Positions 15,790-24,323 of a stretch of DNA of 64,000 nucleotides are shown here, one piece after another. The DNA comes from Scatosoma sp900555925 (GTDB lineage: Bacteria > Bacillota > Clostridia > Christensenellales > Borkfalkiaceae): the NCBI GenBank assembly GCA_959603585.1, contig CAUGYD010000003.1:124001-188000 (forward strand). Reading direction: 5' to 3'. How positions within the stretch are numbered: position 1 is the stretch's first letter; each line of letters begins with the position of its first letter. The notes below the pieces were generated by a model, which saw only the letters and a list, made by a program, of their open reading frames with translations, did no database searches and was not told the DNA's origin. The position numbers were made by a program, and so were the translations under genes.

Positions 15790-16638
15790 TTATAACTCGA
15801 CGGAAATATATTCGCCGCGGCGGGGGACAGTGACGCAAGAAAATCCGATCTTTTTCAAAGCGGCGACGACCTTTTCCCTCTTGTCCAGAACTCTCGACAC
15901 GTCGTGCGCGTCCGAGGCGAAAGAGACCCGTCTCCCGCCCAATTCGTAATACCTGCCGAGAATATCCTCGTCAGGCAGAAAATCGCAGGGCGCGCCGTAA
16001 CTCGAACTGTTCACTTCCAGAATTTTTCCCCGTTCGATAATGCGTTTTAAAATCGCATCGATTTCCGTAGGGTAATCCGCGTAACGGAGCCGTTTATCCT
16101 CATACGGAGCGCAACGCATACAATACGTGAAATGTCCGATAATATCGTAATCGTAGGGCGCTTCGACGCTGTGTTTTACGCGGGCGAGATACTGCGAATA
16201 AATTTCCCGTTTGTCTTTCAGCTTTCCGTTCTTATCCAGAAATACCTCGGGGTCGGAATAATCCAGAACCCCGTTGGTATGGACGCTGTTGACGATAAAA
16301 TCGGGACTGTAAGCCTCGATCAAAGCCCTATATAACGGCGCCGCCGCGGGATTGTCCGTATACCCGAATTCCCCGCCGACGAGCACCTCCATTTTTCCTT
16401 CGTACTGTCTTTTCCATTCCCGCGCGCGGGAAAAATACGCCTCCGCATCCGTATAAGAGGCTTCCGCTCCGCCGTAGAACGCAATCCTGTCCACCTTGTA
16501 ATCATAGTCGAAATGTTCGGATATCCCGTAATACGCGGCTCCCTTTTTTAAGGCGGCTTTTAACATATCCCCGATGTCGCTCCTGCCGTCGGGGGAAAAT
16601 TTCGTGTGCGTGTGCACGTCCGTCAATATCGTTTTCAT
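15790..16638 (-). CDS. PHP-family phosphatase, histidinol-phosphatase (HisJ)-like
   Basis: This 282-residue PHP-domain metal phosphoesterase has DVHTHTKFSPDG (His pair at residues 9 and 11), ISEHFDYD, GGEFGYTD, NSVHTNG and a late ASDAHD, supplying the trinuclear metal ligands. The family includes histidinol-phosphatase HisJ. No other histidine genes are near, so the substrate could be a different phosphoester. Starting downstream of 16638 would remove the HxH motif, so this ATG must be right; yet it sits seven bases after a -10 box with no ribosome-binding site (leaderless). The methyltransferase begins 44 bases after its stop and may share its transcript. Confidence 0.88.
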   Translation of the reverse strand: MKTILTDVHTHTKFSPDGRSDIGDMLKAALKKGAAYYGISEHFDYDYKVDRIAFYGGAEASYTDAEAYFSRAREWKRQYEGKMEVLVGGEFGYTDNPAAAPLYRALIEAYSPDFIVNSVHTNGVLDYSDPEVFLDKNGKLKDKREIYSQYLARVKHSVEAPYDYDIIGHFTYCMRCAPYEDKRLRYADYPTEIDAILKRIIERGKILEVNSSSYGAPCDFLPDEDILGRYYELGGRRVSFASDAHDVSRVLDKREKVVAALKKIGFSCVTVPRRGEYISVEL

Positions 16639-16645
16639 GACTTAT

Positions 16646-16674
16646 ATTATATCATATGCGCGTAAAAACGGCAA
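16646..16674 (-). promoter_or_regulatory. Promoter of the PHP gene, +1 at or next to the ATG
   Basis: On the minus strand the -35 is TTGCCG (complement of 16669-16674) and the -10 is TATAAT (complement of 16646-16651), with a 17-base spacer. Seven bases separate the -10 from the ATG, leaving no room for an untranslated leader. Confidence 0.72.
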
Positions 16675-16828
16675 GCGGCGGGAGTGTTCTTTCCCGATTT
16701 TTAATAAATCTTGACGGTTTTTATAGAAAAATGTATAAAAATTTTTCCTATTTTTCCGTTTTTATGAAAAAAAGCCCGTTTCTCCCCTCTTTTTTCCTGT
16801 TTCTTCCTATATTCTCAAAATTTATTAG

Positions 16829-16857
16829 TTGATTTTTGCATAAAAAATCGTTACAAT
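16829..16857 (+). promoter_or_regulatory. Promoter of the NlpC/P60 lipoprotein gene
   Basis: The -35 is TTGATT (16829-16834) and the -10 is TACAAT (16852-16857), with a 17-base spacer. A GGAGG ribosome-binding site at 16878-16882 precedes the ATG at 16889. The rest of the AT-rich divergent gap shows nothing else. Confidence 0.7.
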
Positions 16858-16888
16858 TAATATACAATCAATTTTACGGAGGAAAATC

Positions 16889-17788
16889 ATGAAAAAATCT
16901 TTAACGACTGTCGCCATGGCATTGGCGTTCACCTTTTCAATTCTTGCAATCGGCGCTTGCGCGAAAAGCCCTTCCGACGAAGCGGACGGCAACGGAACGG
17001 CGGCCGAAGATTCGGTCGGGACGGGAGAAACTCCCGGAAGCGGAGAGAATGAAGGAAGCGGAGAGCAAACGGGAGACGGCGGAAGCGACAACGGAGCAGA
17101 AAACGGCGGAGATACGGGGAACGAAGAGGAGACGGCGCCCGAACCCGAGGACAATTATGAATATTACATAACCTGCAAGAGGGACGGAGTGAATATCCGT
17201 TCGGGCGCGGGGACGGAACATTCGGTCATCGGAACGGCGGAAAAGGGCACCACGTATGTGCTCAGAGGAAAAGTGGGAGATTGGTACAAAACGTACTATA
17301 AAAATCAGACGGCCTACATAAATGCTTCTTATTTCGACGTGTTCTCGATCGAAAAGAGCGAAAACGACGCTGTGGAAGAAGTTCTCGAAAAAGGCTATGC
17401 GACTCTGGGCGTCCCTTATGTCTACGGCGCCGTGCGTCTGCACGACGGATACGGAAATTTCCTCAAAGGTTTCACGACCTCGAAATTCGACTGTTCGTCT
17501 CTGGTACAGTACGTCTTTTACGAAGGCGCGCAGGTGGTGTTGCAGACCACTACCCGACTTCAATCGGTACAGGGAACCTACGTGCCCCGTTCCGAACTCA
17601 GTCGGGGAGACAGCATCTATTTCACCAATGCGGTCAGGCAGAACTATACGGGAGTGGAACGAATCGGGCATGTAGCGATCTATCTCGGAGATAACTATAT
17701 CCTGCACACCGCGACGGATTACGCGCGGATAGAGCCCATCAGCGCGAAACGTTGGAGCTACTACATAGAGACCCGCAGATTCGTTTGA
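16889..17788 (+). CDS. SH3b-NlpC/P60 peptidoglycan hydrolase lipoprotein
   Basis: The 299-residue exported protein has a lipoprotein signal ending in the lipobox AIGAC (about residues 24-28). A long Glu/Gly/Ser/Thr-rich linker follows (about 30-92), then a bacterial SH3 domain beginning YITCKRDGVNIRSGAGTEH (about 95-150), then an NlpC/P60 peptidase domain with catalytic Cys in KFDCSSLVQYVF (about residue 201) and His in RIGHVAIYL (about 260). Such enzymes cleave stem peptides in the cell wall, and the SH3 domain targets wall peptides. It is a monocistronic gene with its own promoter and a terminator 58 bases past the stop. Confidence 0.93.
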   Translation: MKKSLTTVAMALAFTFSILAIGACAKSPSDEADGNGTAAEDSVGTGETPGSGENEGSGEQTGDGGSDNGAENGGDTGNEEETAPEPEDNYEYYITCKRDGVNIRSGAGTEHSVIGTAEKGTTYVLRGKVGDWYKTYYKNQTAYINASYFDVFSIEKSENDAVEEVLEKGYATLGVPYVYGAVRLHDGYGNFLKGFTTSKFDCSSLVQYVFYEGAQVVLQTTTRLQSVQGTYVPRSELSRGDSIYFTNAVRQNYTGVERIGHVAIYLGDNYILHTATDYARIEPISAKRWSYYIETRRFV

Positions 17789-17845
17789 ATAAATATACAA
17801 AACAGGTAACCACGGAAAAGCGGCGGCCTCAAAATAAAAAATACG

Positions 17846-17879
17846 CCCGCGGCGATTCAGGGAAATGAACCGCCGCGGG
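17846..17879. terminator. Bidirectional terminator
   Basis: CCCGCGGCG (17846-17854) pairs with CGCCGCGGG (17871-17879) around a 16-base loop. T-rich tracts lie on both sides (TATTTT on plus, TATTTTTTATTTT on minus), so it serves the converging genes that end at 17788 and 17898. Confidence 0.75.
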
Positions 17880-17897
17880 TATTTTGCATTCTTCCGA

Positions 17898-18263
17898 TTA
17901 ATAAGTATATGTTACGGTAGAAGAAATAAAAAATGCGAGCACAAAAACGAGCACCGAGCAGACAAATACGCTGCAGCTTATTCCCTTGACGGTCCCGCTA
18001 TCGTTTTTGACGATGCCGACTGCGGAAAAAATGACCGATACGGCAATCAGAATAAAGCTCAGATACATCAACCATTCGGCGTCCAGCCCTTTTAAGTTCT
18101 CCCAAGGGCTGTAATAATAATCCTTTCTTACCGTAGTAAATTCTCCCGTTTCCACATTCATTGCGGGAATTTTGCCTGCATAATGAAAAAAGTTTATAAA
18201 ATACATCGGCACAAACAGGATATTCAGTACGATTTGTATTGCGGATACAATTTTACTCTTCAT
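17898..18263 (-). CDS. Small three-TM membrane protein of unknown function
   Basis: This 121-residue protein has three hydrophobic segments (about residues 3-26, 61-82 and 93-115) and a short extracytoplasmic loop containing VRKDYYYSPWENLKG. I recognise no family. The start at 18263 is chosen for the GGAGGGG ribosome-binding site five bases upstream; an earlier in-frame ATG at 18296 has none. The gene stands alone, converging on the NlpC/P60 gene. Confidence 0.7.
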   Translation of the reverse strand: MKSKIVSAIQIVLNILFVPMYFINFFHYAGKIPAMNVETGEFTTVRKDYYYSPWENLKGLDAEWLMYLSFILIAVSVIFSAVGIVKNDSGTVKGISCSVFVCSVLVFVLAFFISSTVTYTY

Positions 18264-18389
18264 ATTTCCCCTCCTTTGCGCTTCGTAAAACCACATTTCA
18301 GATACGTTCTTTCAACAGATTGCCGCGCCGTTCTCTCCGTAGTCTCTTCGGTCGGTTCGCTTCGCGGTCTTTTGGTCGATTCCGCGATT

Positions 18390-19178
18390 TCAGTTCGGAA
18401 GCCGCGCGCGCATATCTCGGAAAAATTTTTCCGCTTCCTCCTCGGGGAGGGAAAAGGGAATGCCGTAAATATATTCGTCGAGCGCGGCCGCCACGACGGG
18501 AGCATATTCTTTCGGAAGATTTTTTAAGGCCCGGCGCCCGCCTTCCAACTTGGAAACGATCCGATCTTCCCGCAAAAAAGCCAACGTTCGGCAAAGAGAT
18601 AAAACAGCGTCTCCGAACGCCTCCGTTTTCTTTGGCGAATCCGAAATGTCCGTAAGGAGACTGTCTATATAATCCGCGCGCGGGACATTCCCGAAAACGG
18701 ACGATACGGAATGGCCGCGAATCGTTTTTCCGACGGCTTTCGTCACCGTAAAATGCGCCGCGAGGTCCTTGTCCGTGCCGTGCATGGCCGAACAGTATGC
18801 CTGCGGCGCGATTTTGTATTTTTCTCTGTGCAGCGCGGAAAAGTGCAAATCGAAGGGCGTAGGATAAACAAAATCCCGACAATCCTTTTCGGAAACCACA
18901 CTCATTTCAAAGCCTCTCGCGGGCGCCTTATCCTCCAAACGCGTCAGAACGTCGAGCAAAGCGACCTTTTCATTCAACGCGAGCGCCGATTTTGCGACGA
19001 CCAGAAAATCGATGTCGCTCCTTTCCCAAGAAAAGCACCCGAACGCAAGGGAGCCGTGGGCATAAATTCCCACGAGATTTTTACCGAGGATTTCCTCGTA
19101 ACGCCCCGCCACGGTATCCAGCAACGCCAGCGCACGACTGCCTGCTTCTTTATAAAGGTTTTTATAAAGGGAAGTCAT
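18390..19178 (-). CDS. AadA/ANT-like nucleotidyltransferase
   Basis: The 262-residue protein has the polymerase-beta nucleotidyltransferase motif GSLAFGCFSWERSDIDFLVV (about residues 42-61: GS followed by DxD). The C-terminal half carries the DUF4111 block LSLCRTLAFLREDRIVSKLEGG seen in AadA-type streptomycin/spectinomycin adenylyltransferases. Length and domain order match AadA. Sequence divergence and chromosomal placement leave open whether the substrate is an aminoglycoside. Its start overlaps the preceding gene's stop by four bases, so it is the last gene of the lon-yihA operon, not a cassette: no attC or mobile element is seen. Confidence 0.82.
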   Translation of the reverse strand: MTSLYKNLYKEAGSRALALLDTVAGRYEEILGKNLVGIYAHGSLAFGCFSWERSDIDFLVVAKSALALNEKVALLDVLTRLEDKAPARGFEMSVVSEKDCRDFVYPTPFDLHFSALHREKYKIAPQAYCSAMHGTDKDLAAHFTVTKAVGKTIRGHSVSSVFGNVPRADYIDSLLTDISDSPKKTEAFGDAVLSLCRTLAFLREDRIVSKLEGGRRALKNLPKEYAPVVAAALDEYIYGIPFSLPEEEAEKFFRDMRARLPN

Positions 19179-20173
19179 TTTCCTTTTTCGGAATCGGTTT
19201 TGTCCGAAAACGCTTCTTCCGATTGCGCCGTGTCCGCTTTGCCGTCAACCGTTTGCGGCTGTTCGGAAGGAGCATTTTGCCGCGATTCCTCCCCGCCGTT
19301 TTCGGACTGTTCCGTCCGAACTTCTTCCCCGTCCCGTTCGGACGGTTCCTTCGTATCTCCTTCGGATTCTTCGTTTTCTTCGTTTTCTTCGTCTTCTTGC
19401 TCTTCCTCGACGGGCTCGTATGTCTTTCTCAGTTCCTCTTCCTCCGCGGCGGCAGAGCGGGCGACGGAATCGAAGTCCTCGCGGGAAATCGTCCCTTCGT
19501 CCAGGAGCGATTCCGCATAAGTCTTATCCTCCGTCACGCCGAGATAGCCCTTTTCCCCGCGGATCGTCTTCAACAGCCAGGAAAAGAAAATTTTCAAATC
19601 CCCGAACAGGCTCATGCGGCGGGCGTAACGGATGTCGGAATGGAGCATTTCCTTATAGTCGGTCTCCTCATCGCCCGAAACGACCAAGGGATTGATGAGG
19701 CCGGGCCGCACGGAAAAACGTCCCTCGTCGTCTTCCGAGACGAAAGCGGCGTCGATAAAGGAAAACTTTCTGACGCCGATAAAGCTCAGGCGGCCGCAAA
19801 AAATATCAAAGAATACGGGCAATTTATAAAACCGCGTGCGTCTGAGCCAACGGCCGTAGCTTCCCGCCTCGTTTCCGTCGTCATCCGTCGTTCGGAACAA
19901 CCTGAGCGCGATCGTTTTGGCTTTTTTGCCGACATAAAATTCATGTGTCACGAGAGAGCGCATGTTTCCCGTGCGTTTTTTATAAATTTTCCCGCGCACG
20001 AGAACGGCGAGATAGAGCGGAGAGAGCACCGCCATACAGACGAGCGCCGCCACCGCGTCCCAGAAGCGCTTGAAAATCCAGCGGTAGGCAATCGCCATGA
20101 CAACCAGCGCCGCCGCCACGTCAAACGCAATAAACAGCGCGAGACCATACCACGTTTTCAAAAATTCATCCAT
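19175..20173 (-). CDS. Degenerate polyprenyl-phosphate sugar-1-phosphate transferase with acidic tail
   Basis: The 332-residue protein has the PglC/WcaJ-type bacterial sugar transferase layout: a membrane helix (about 9-31), a WDAVAALVCMAVLSPLYL reentrant-helix-like segment (about 38-55), YVGKKAKTIALRLFRTT, then RRTRFYKLPVFF...CGRLSFIG and FSVRPGLINPLVVSG. In active enzymes the aligned segment reads T-S-L-D-E-L-P, with the Asp-Glu catalytic pair; here residues 116-117 are Tyr-Lys. The usual GPRP motif is GVRK. The last 100 or so residues are an acidic Glu/Ser-rich tail. It overlaps yihA by eight bases and the AadA-like gene by four. It is probably a non-catalytic derivative (inference); the family call itself is good. 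Confidence 0.78.
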   Translation of the reverse strand: MDEFLKTWYGLALFIAFDVAAALVVMAIAYRWIFKRFWDAVAALVCMAVLSPLYLAVLVRGKIYKKRTGNMRSLVTHEFYVGKKAKTIALRLFRTTDDDGNEAGSYGRWLRRTRFYKLPVFFDIFCGRLSFIGVRKFSFIDAAFVSEDDEGRFSVRPGLINPLVVSGDEETDYKEMLHSDIRYARRMSLFGDLKIFFSWLLKTIRGEKGYLGVTEDKTYAESLLDEGTISREDFDSVARSAAAEEEELRKTYEPVEEEQEDEENEENEESEGDTKEPSERDGEEVRTEQSENGGEESRQNAPSEQPQTVDGKADTAQSEEAFSDKTDSEKGK

Positions 20174-20939
20174 TGGAAATTTCCTTTCCCGATTCCTCGG
20201 ACGAGGGCGAAACCGCCCCCTTTATCATCATTTCGGAAGAGTCCTCGTTCCCGAGTTCTTCCGCCCCCGAAGCCGAGAGCGTCCGCTCCGTCACCTCGGC
20301 GATTTTCAAAAGCACCGAATCCTTGCCGTATCCCGTCTGCGCACTGGTGGCCAGGAGATTTTCCGTACCCAGATACAGATCCGCCGCTATCGCCTTGACG
20401 TGCTCTTTCAGCTTCATTTTCGAAAGTTTGTCCGCCTTTGTCAAAACGACGGTAAACGGAATGATGTGATAGTGTAAAAATTCTATCATCTGCATATCGT
20501 CCGCCGTCGGATCGTGCCGACTGTCTACCAGCAAAAACACGTGCGAAATCCGCTTTTTATCCGCGAAAAAGGCGTTCAGAGTCTTGGCCCATTTCTCCTT
20601 TTCCGCCTTCGAGACCCGCGCGAAGCCGTATCCCGGCAGATCCGCCAAAATAAACGCTCCGAAATCGAAATAGTTCACCAGCCGCGTCCGGCCGGGTTCG
20701 CTGCTCGTCTTTGCCAGCTTTTTTCGGTTGGCCAACATATTGATGAACGAGCTTTTGCCCACGTTGGATTTTCCGCAGACGGCGATCGTCGGTTTATCGA
20801 AAGAAAGAAACTGCTTTTCGTTCGCCGCCGAAGTGATAAACATCGCGTTTTTCACGACGAGGGGCGCACGGAGCTCACGGGACGGGAGCTCTCCGCGAGG
20901 TGCGGGCGTCGGTTTTTCATTCGTCTCATACATGGGCAT
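20166..20939 (-). CDS. yihA: Ribosome biogenesis GTPase YihA/YsxC (EngB)
   Basis: This TRAFAC-class GTPase is needed for 50S assembly. The P-loop is GKSNVGKSS, the switch I Thr lies in SSEPGRTRL, G3 is DLPGYGFA and G4 is TKAD. The core matches the 195-residue family; the 257-residue total reflects an N-terminal extension of about 20 and a C-terminal Ser/Glu-rich extension of about 35. Two ATGs (20939 and 20933) compete; AAAGGA favours the first. It follows lon by 16 bases, the classical lon-ysxC order. Confidence 0.94.
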   Translation of the reverse strand: MPMYETNEKPTPAPRGELPSRELRAPLVVKNAMFITSAANEKQFLSFDKPTIAVCGKSNVGKSSFINMLANRKKLAKTSSEPGRTRLVNYFDFGAFILADLPGYGFARVSKAEKEKWAKTLNAFFADKKRISHVFLLVDSRHDPTADDMQMIEFLHYHIIPFTVVLTKADKLSKMKLKEHVKAIAADLYLGTENLLATSAQTGYGKDSVLLKIAEVTERTLSASGAEELGNEDSSEMMIKGAVSPSSEESGKEISNG

Positions 20940-20955
20940 AGTTTCCTTTTATTTT

Positions 20956-23409
20956 TCAGCGGCAGCGGACTCCGCCCGAAAGAGGCACTCCGTCGTCGCG
21001 CACGGGCAGAACGGGTTCTTTTTTCGGCTTTATCCGTTTGGGCTTCGCCTGTTTGAGCTGCGGCGGTTCTTCGTCCTCCGCTCCGCGCACGGCGAGAGAG
21101 AATACTTCGTCCGCATCCGTCACGGGAATAAAATTCAGCTCTTTGCGCACGCTTTCGGGGATTTCCTCGATGTCCTTCTCGTTTTCCTTGGGAATAACGA
21201 TATTCTTAATCCCCACCCGCCGCGCGGCGAGCGCCTTTTCCTTCAATCCGCCGATGGGAAGGACTTTGCCGCGGAGCGTAATTTCCCCCGTCATGGCAAT
21301 ATCCTTTCTCACGGGGCGTCCCGTAAAGGCGGACAGGATAGCAGTGGCGATCGTGATGCCCGCGCTGGGTCCGTCCTTGGGCGTTGCGCCTTCGGGAACA
21401 TGGATATGAATGTCCGTCGTCTCGAATTTATCCGCGGGAATTCCGTATTTATCCGCATGCGAACGGATAAAGGAAATCGCCGCCAAAGCGGATTCCTTCA
21501 TGACGTCTCCGAGTTTCCCCGTCAGACGGATTTCCCCTTTGCCGTGCATCGCGGAAGCCTCCACCGTCAGCGTGGTGCCGCCCACGGCCGTCCATGCCAA
21601 TCCCGTCACCGCGCCCACTTCTTCCTTGCCGCGGGCTTCGTCCGCCTTAAAACGAGGCGCGCCCAAAAATTCCTCCGCTTTCTTCCTGTCCACTTTTACC
21701 TTGGGCAGGGTTCTATCGTCCGCATAGCGAACGGCAATCTTCCGACAGACCGTACCCACCGTGCGCTCCAAAGTACGCACGCCCGCTTCCATGGTATAGC
21801 CTTCGATAATCGCGCGAATTCCGTCCTCCGTAAATTCCGCGTTCTCCTCCGAAAGACCGTTCGCCTTTAACTGCTTGGGAATGAGATACCGCTTTGCGAT
21901 TTCCGTCTTTTCTTCCAGCGTATATCCCGAAAGTTCTATGATTTCCATACGGTCGCGCAAGGGTCCCGGAATGGTGTCCAGAGAGTTCGCCGTCGTGATG
22001 AACAGCACTTTGCTCAGATCGTAGGGAACTTCGAGATACCTGTCGCGGAAAGTGGAATTCTGTTCGGGATCGAGCACCTCCAAAAGCGCGCTGGCGGGAT
22101 CGCCGCGCATATCCGAAGAAATTTTGTCGATTTCGTCGAGCAGGAACACGGGATTGACGGACCCCGCGTTTTTCATGGCATAGATAATCCGACCGGGCAT
22201 GGCGCCGATATAGGTGCGGCGGTGTCCGCGGATTTCCGCTTCGTCCTTGACGCCGCCGAGGCTCATGCGGACGAATTTACGATCCAGAGAACGCGCGATG
22301 GAACGCGCGATGCTCGTCTTTCCCACACCCGGAGGCCCAACGAAACAGAGAATGGGCGCTTTCATGTTCCCCGTCAGTTTAAGCACCGCGAGATATTCGG
22401 TAATGCGCTCCTTGATCTTTTCAAGGCCGTAATGATCGGCATCCAGCACTTTCACGCAGTCGGAAAGTTTCTCCGTGTCCTTCGTCTCTTCCGTCCAAGG
22501 CAAATCGAGAATCCAGTCGAGATACCCCGTAATCACCGTATATTCGGGCGAGGAGGACTGCATTTTATCCAGCCTGTCCAGCTCTTTGAGGCACTTCTCC
22601 TCCACCTCTTCGGGCAGCTTCTTCGCAAGAATTTTCTCGCGGTATTCGTCCTCTTCCTTGCCGTCGTCCCCGAGCTCCGTATGAATGGCTTTGAGTTGCT
22701 CGCGCAAAAAATAATCCTTCTGCGAACGGTCGATGTTCTGGCGGACGGCGGAAGCAATTTTCTTTTCGATCTTTGCGATTTCCAGCTCGTCGTTGAGACA
22801 GCGCTCGAACAGTTTGAGCCTTTCGATGACCGATTCTTCCTCCAAGAGTTCCTGCTTGATTTCCAGGCGCACGCGCATGGCGGAAACGGTCATATTGATA
22901 TAAGTATCGGGGTCGGAGCAGGCTTCCAGCTGAGAGAGGATATCCTTGCCGATTTTCCCGTCCGCCATGAGCACGTCGCGCACCATTTCGCGCGCGGTAC
23001 GGAAATAGGCCTCCTCCAATACCTCGTCGCCGTGTTCGGACAGAATTTCGTCCGTCACCGCATAATAATATCCCGACTCAAACTGAACGGAGCGGGCGCG
23101 GGCGCGGTACAATCCCTCGGTGAGAATCCGAAGCGTTCCCCCGGGGAGCTGCGTCACCTGCTTGATGCGCGCCACCGTACCGACGGAATAGATGTCGTCC
23201 GCCGTGATTTCGTCCTTTTCCGTCTCGCGCTGCGCGCAGATAAAGAGCAGTCTGTCCGCCGAAGCGGTCGCTCTGTCGATCGCCTTTAACGTAATTTCCC
23301 TGCCCACCTCGAACGACGTGAGCGTATCGGGAAACGCCACCTTGCCCCGCAAGGGCACGATGGACAATATATTTGTTCTTTGTATTTGCTTTTCAGTATA
23401 ATTTTCCAT
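20956..23409 (-). CDS. lon: ATP-dependent protease La (LonA)
   Basis: Lon is a cytosolic AAA+ serine protease that degrades misfolded and regulatory proteins. The 817-residue protein has an N-terminal LON substrate domain (starting NILSIVPLRGKVAFPDT), Walker A GPPGVGKTSIARS, Walker B VFLLDEIDKI, and the protease domain with catalytic Ser in PKDGPSAGIT and Lys in GLKEKALAA. The length is normal, plus a short Lys/Pro-rich tail. It has its own promoter and leads the lon-yihA-transferase-AadA-like unit. I see no CtsR or CIRCE operator upstream. Confidence 0.97.
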   Translation of the reverse strand: MENYTEKQIQRTNILSIVPLRGKVAFPDTLTSFEVGREITLKAIDRATASADRLLFICAQRETEKDEITADDIYSVGTVARIKQVTQLPGGTLRILTEGLYRARARSVQFESGYYYAVTDEILSEHGDEVLEEAYFRTAREMVRDVLMADGKIGKDILSQLEACSDPDTYINMTVSAMRVRLEIKQELLEEESVIERLKLFERCLNDELEIAKIEKKIASAVRQNIDRSQKDYFLREQLKAIHTELGDDGKEEDEYREKILAKKLPEEVEEKCLKELDRLDKMQSSSPEYTVITGYLDWILDLPWTEETKDTEKLSDCVKVLDADHYGLEKIKERITEYLAVLKLTGNMKAPILCFVGPPGVGKTSIARSIARSLDRKFVRMSLGGVKDEAEIRGHRRTYIGAMPGRIIYAMKNAGSVNPVFLLDEIDKISSDMRGDPASALLEVLDPEQNSTFRDRYLEVPYDLSKVLFITTANSLDTIPGPLRDRMEIIELSGYTLEEKTEIAKRYLIPKQLKANGLSEENAEFTEDGIRAIIEGYTMEAGVRTLERTVGTVCRKIAVRYADDRTLPKVKVDRKKAEEFLGAPRFKADEARGKEEVGAVTGLAWTAVGGTTLTVEASAMHGKGEIRLTGKLGDVMKESALAAISFIRSHADKYGIPADKFETTDIHIHVPEGATPKDGPSAGITIATAILSAFTGRPVRKDIAMTGEITLRGKVLPIGGLKEKALAARRVGIKNIVIPKENEKDIEEIPESVRKELNFIPVTDADEVFSLAVRGAEDEEPPQLKQAKPKRIKPKKEPVLPVRDDGVPLSGGVRCR

Positions 23410-23515
23410 ATAATTATTTTTACCCTTTCACTCCTCTTTTCAAACAATCCCTTTCACGATAATGCAAAACGCCCTCAAAACGGGCATAAAAACGAAAAAA
23501 CTTCTTTATATATTT

Positions 23516-23544
23516 ATTATAACACATCGCGGGCGAAAAGGCAA
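23516..23544 (-). promoter_or_regulatory. lon promoter
   Basis: On the minus strand the -35 is TTGCCT (complement of 23539-23544) and the -10 is TATAAT (complement of 23516-23521), with a 17-base spacer. The leader is about 100 bases and contains a short GCCC/GGGC hairpin. Confidence 0.72.
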
Positions 23545-23641
23545 AGAACTTTCCCTGAAAATTCTTTCACATATCTTTACAACCTGTCGTTTTTCGTCGA
23601 ATAAAAAAAGAGTTTTCCCTCAAAAAATTTTTGTTTCCCTG

Positions 23642-23669
23642 TTGACTTTTCGTTTTTTTATGTTATAAT
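23642..23669 (+). promoter_or_regulatory. Promoter of the exported 177-residue gene
   Basis: The -35 is TTGACT (23642-23647) and the -10 is TATAAT (23664-23669), with a 16-base spacer. AAGGAGG at 23686-23692 precedes the ATG at 23697. It is divergent from the lon promoter. Confidence 0.78.
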
Positions 23670-23696
23670 GAAATCAGAAAAAAATAAGGAGGATAT

Positions 23697-24230
23697 ATGA
23701 AAAAGAAAATTTTAATCATCATTCTTCCGATTGTCCTGGTGCTGATTGTCCTGACGGGAATATTATTATATGTATATCTTCCGCCCAAAGACTCTAATTT
23801 CCGAATCGATTTGCAGGTAGACGATATCGGATTCGACGACGAGATTACCTTGGTTTCGGACGACAAATCGGGCAACATGGTCCTTTCCTGCAAAACGGGA
23901 AAAACGCTCAATTTTCGGCTGCTTTTCATGCACAGGGACAGGAGAGAATATAAAACCGTTTATCGCGGGGAAACGTTCATGGACATAGAAATTTCCCTGG
24001 CAAATTCCCTCGTATATTCTCCCGATCGCTCCGAGACTCACGAGCTCACCCTTCCCAATATCAAAGGACTGCGGTTAAACTGGTCGATCGACAACTGCAC
24101 ACGGGCGTATACCTTTGAAGAAAAGGGAATCTATACGATCGTTGCGAAATCGTTTTTCCGGACAAAAGGCAGGGAATTCGCCCCCGTTTCTCGCCCCGTT
24201 ACCGTCGTCGTCGGTCTATTTGATTCGTAA
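23697..24230 (+). CDS. Membrane-anchored extracytoplasmic protein, unknown
   Basis: The 177-residue protein has an N-terminal signal anchor (MKKKILIIILPIVLVLIVLT..., residues 4-28) without a lipobox, then about 145 residues with beta-rich character outside the cell. I recognise no domain; an Ig-like fold is possible. The promoter, ribosome-binding site and terminator are all strong, so it is a real, independently expressed gene. It lies on the opposite strand between clpX and lon, interrupting an otherwise conserved protease cluster. Confidence 0.78.
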   Translation: MKKKILIIILPIVLVLIVLTGILLYVYLPPKDSNFRIDLQVDDIGFDDEITLVSDDKSGNMVLSCKTGKTLNFRLLFMHRDRREYKTVYRGETFMDIEISLANSLVYSPDRSETHELTLPNIKGLRLNWSIDNCTRAYTFEEKGIYTIVAKSFFRTKGREFAPVSRPVTVVVGLFDS

Positions 24231-24323
24231 AACAGATCGTCCCGATATACACGGTCGCGCAAACCTGTAAAATATTGGACGTTGACGCGAATTATATCCT
24301 TTGTCAAAACTAAACCGACATAC

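Noticed and set aside
13844..15949. 701-codon plus-strand open frame
   Set aside because: It is the antisense shadow of the methyltransferase gene; it is Arg/Phe/Ile-rich with no family signature and no ribosome-binding site.
18390..19178. Acquired resistance cassette
   Set aside because: Overlapping gene starts with its operon neighbour and absence of attC, integrase or IS sequences argue for a resident gene.
18992..20398. 468-codon plus-strand open frame
   Set aside because: Antisense across three overlapping genuine genes; no recognisable domain.
23410..23545. CtsR or CIRCE operator at lon, clpX or tig
   Set aside because: No GGTCAAA-type direct repeat or TTAGCACTC inverted repeat was found.
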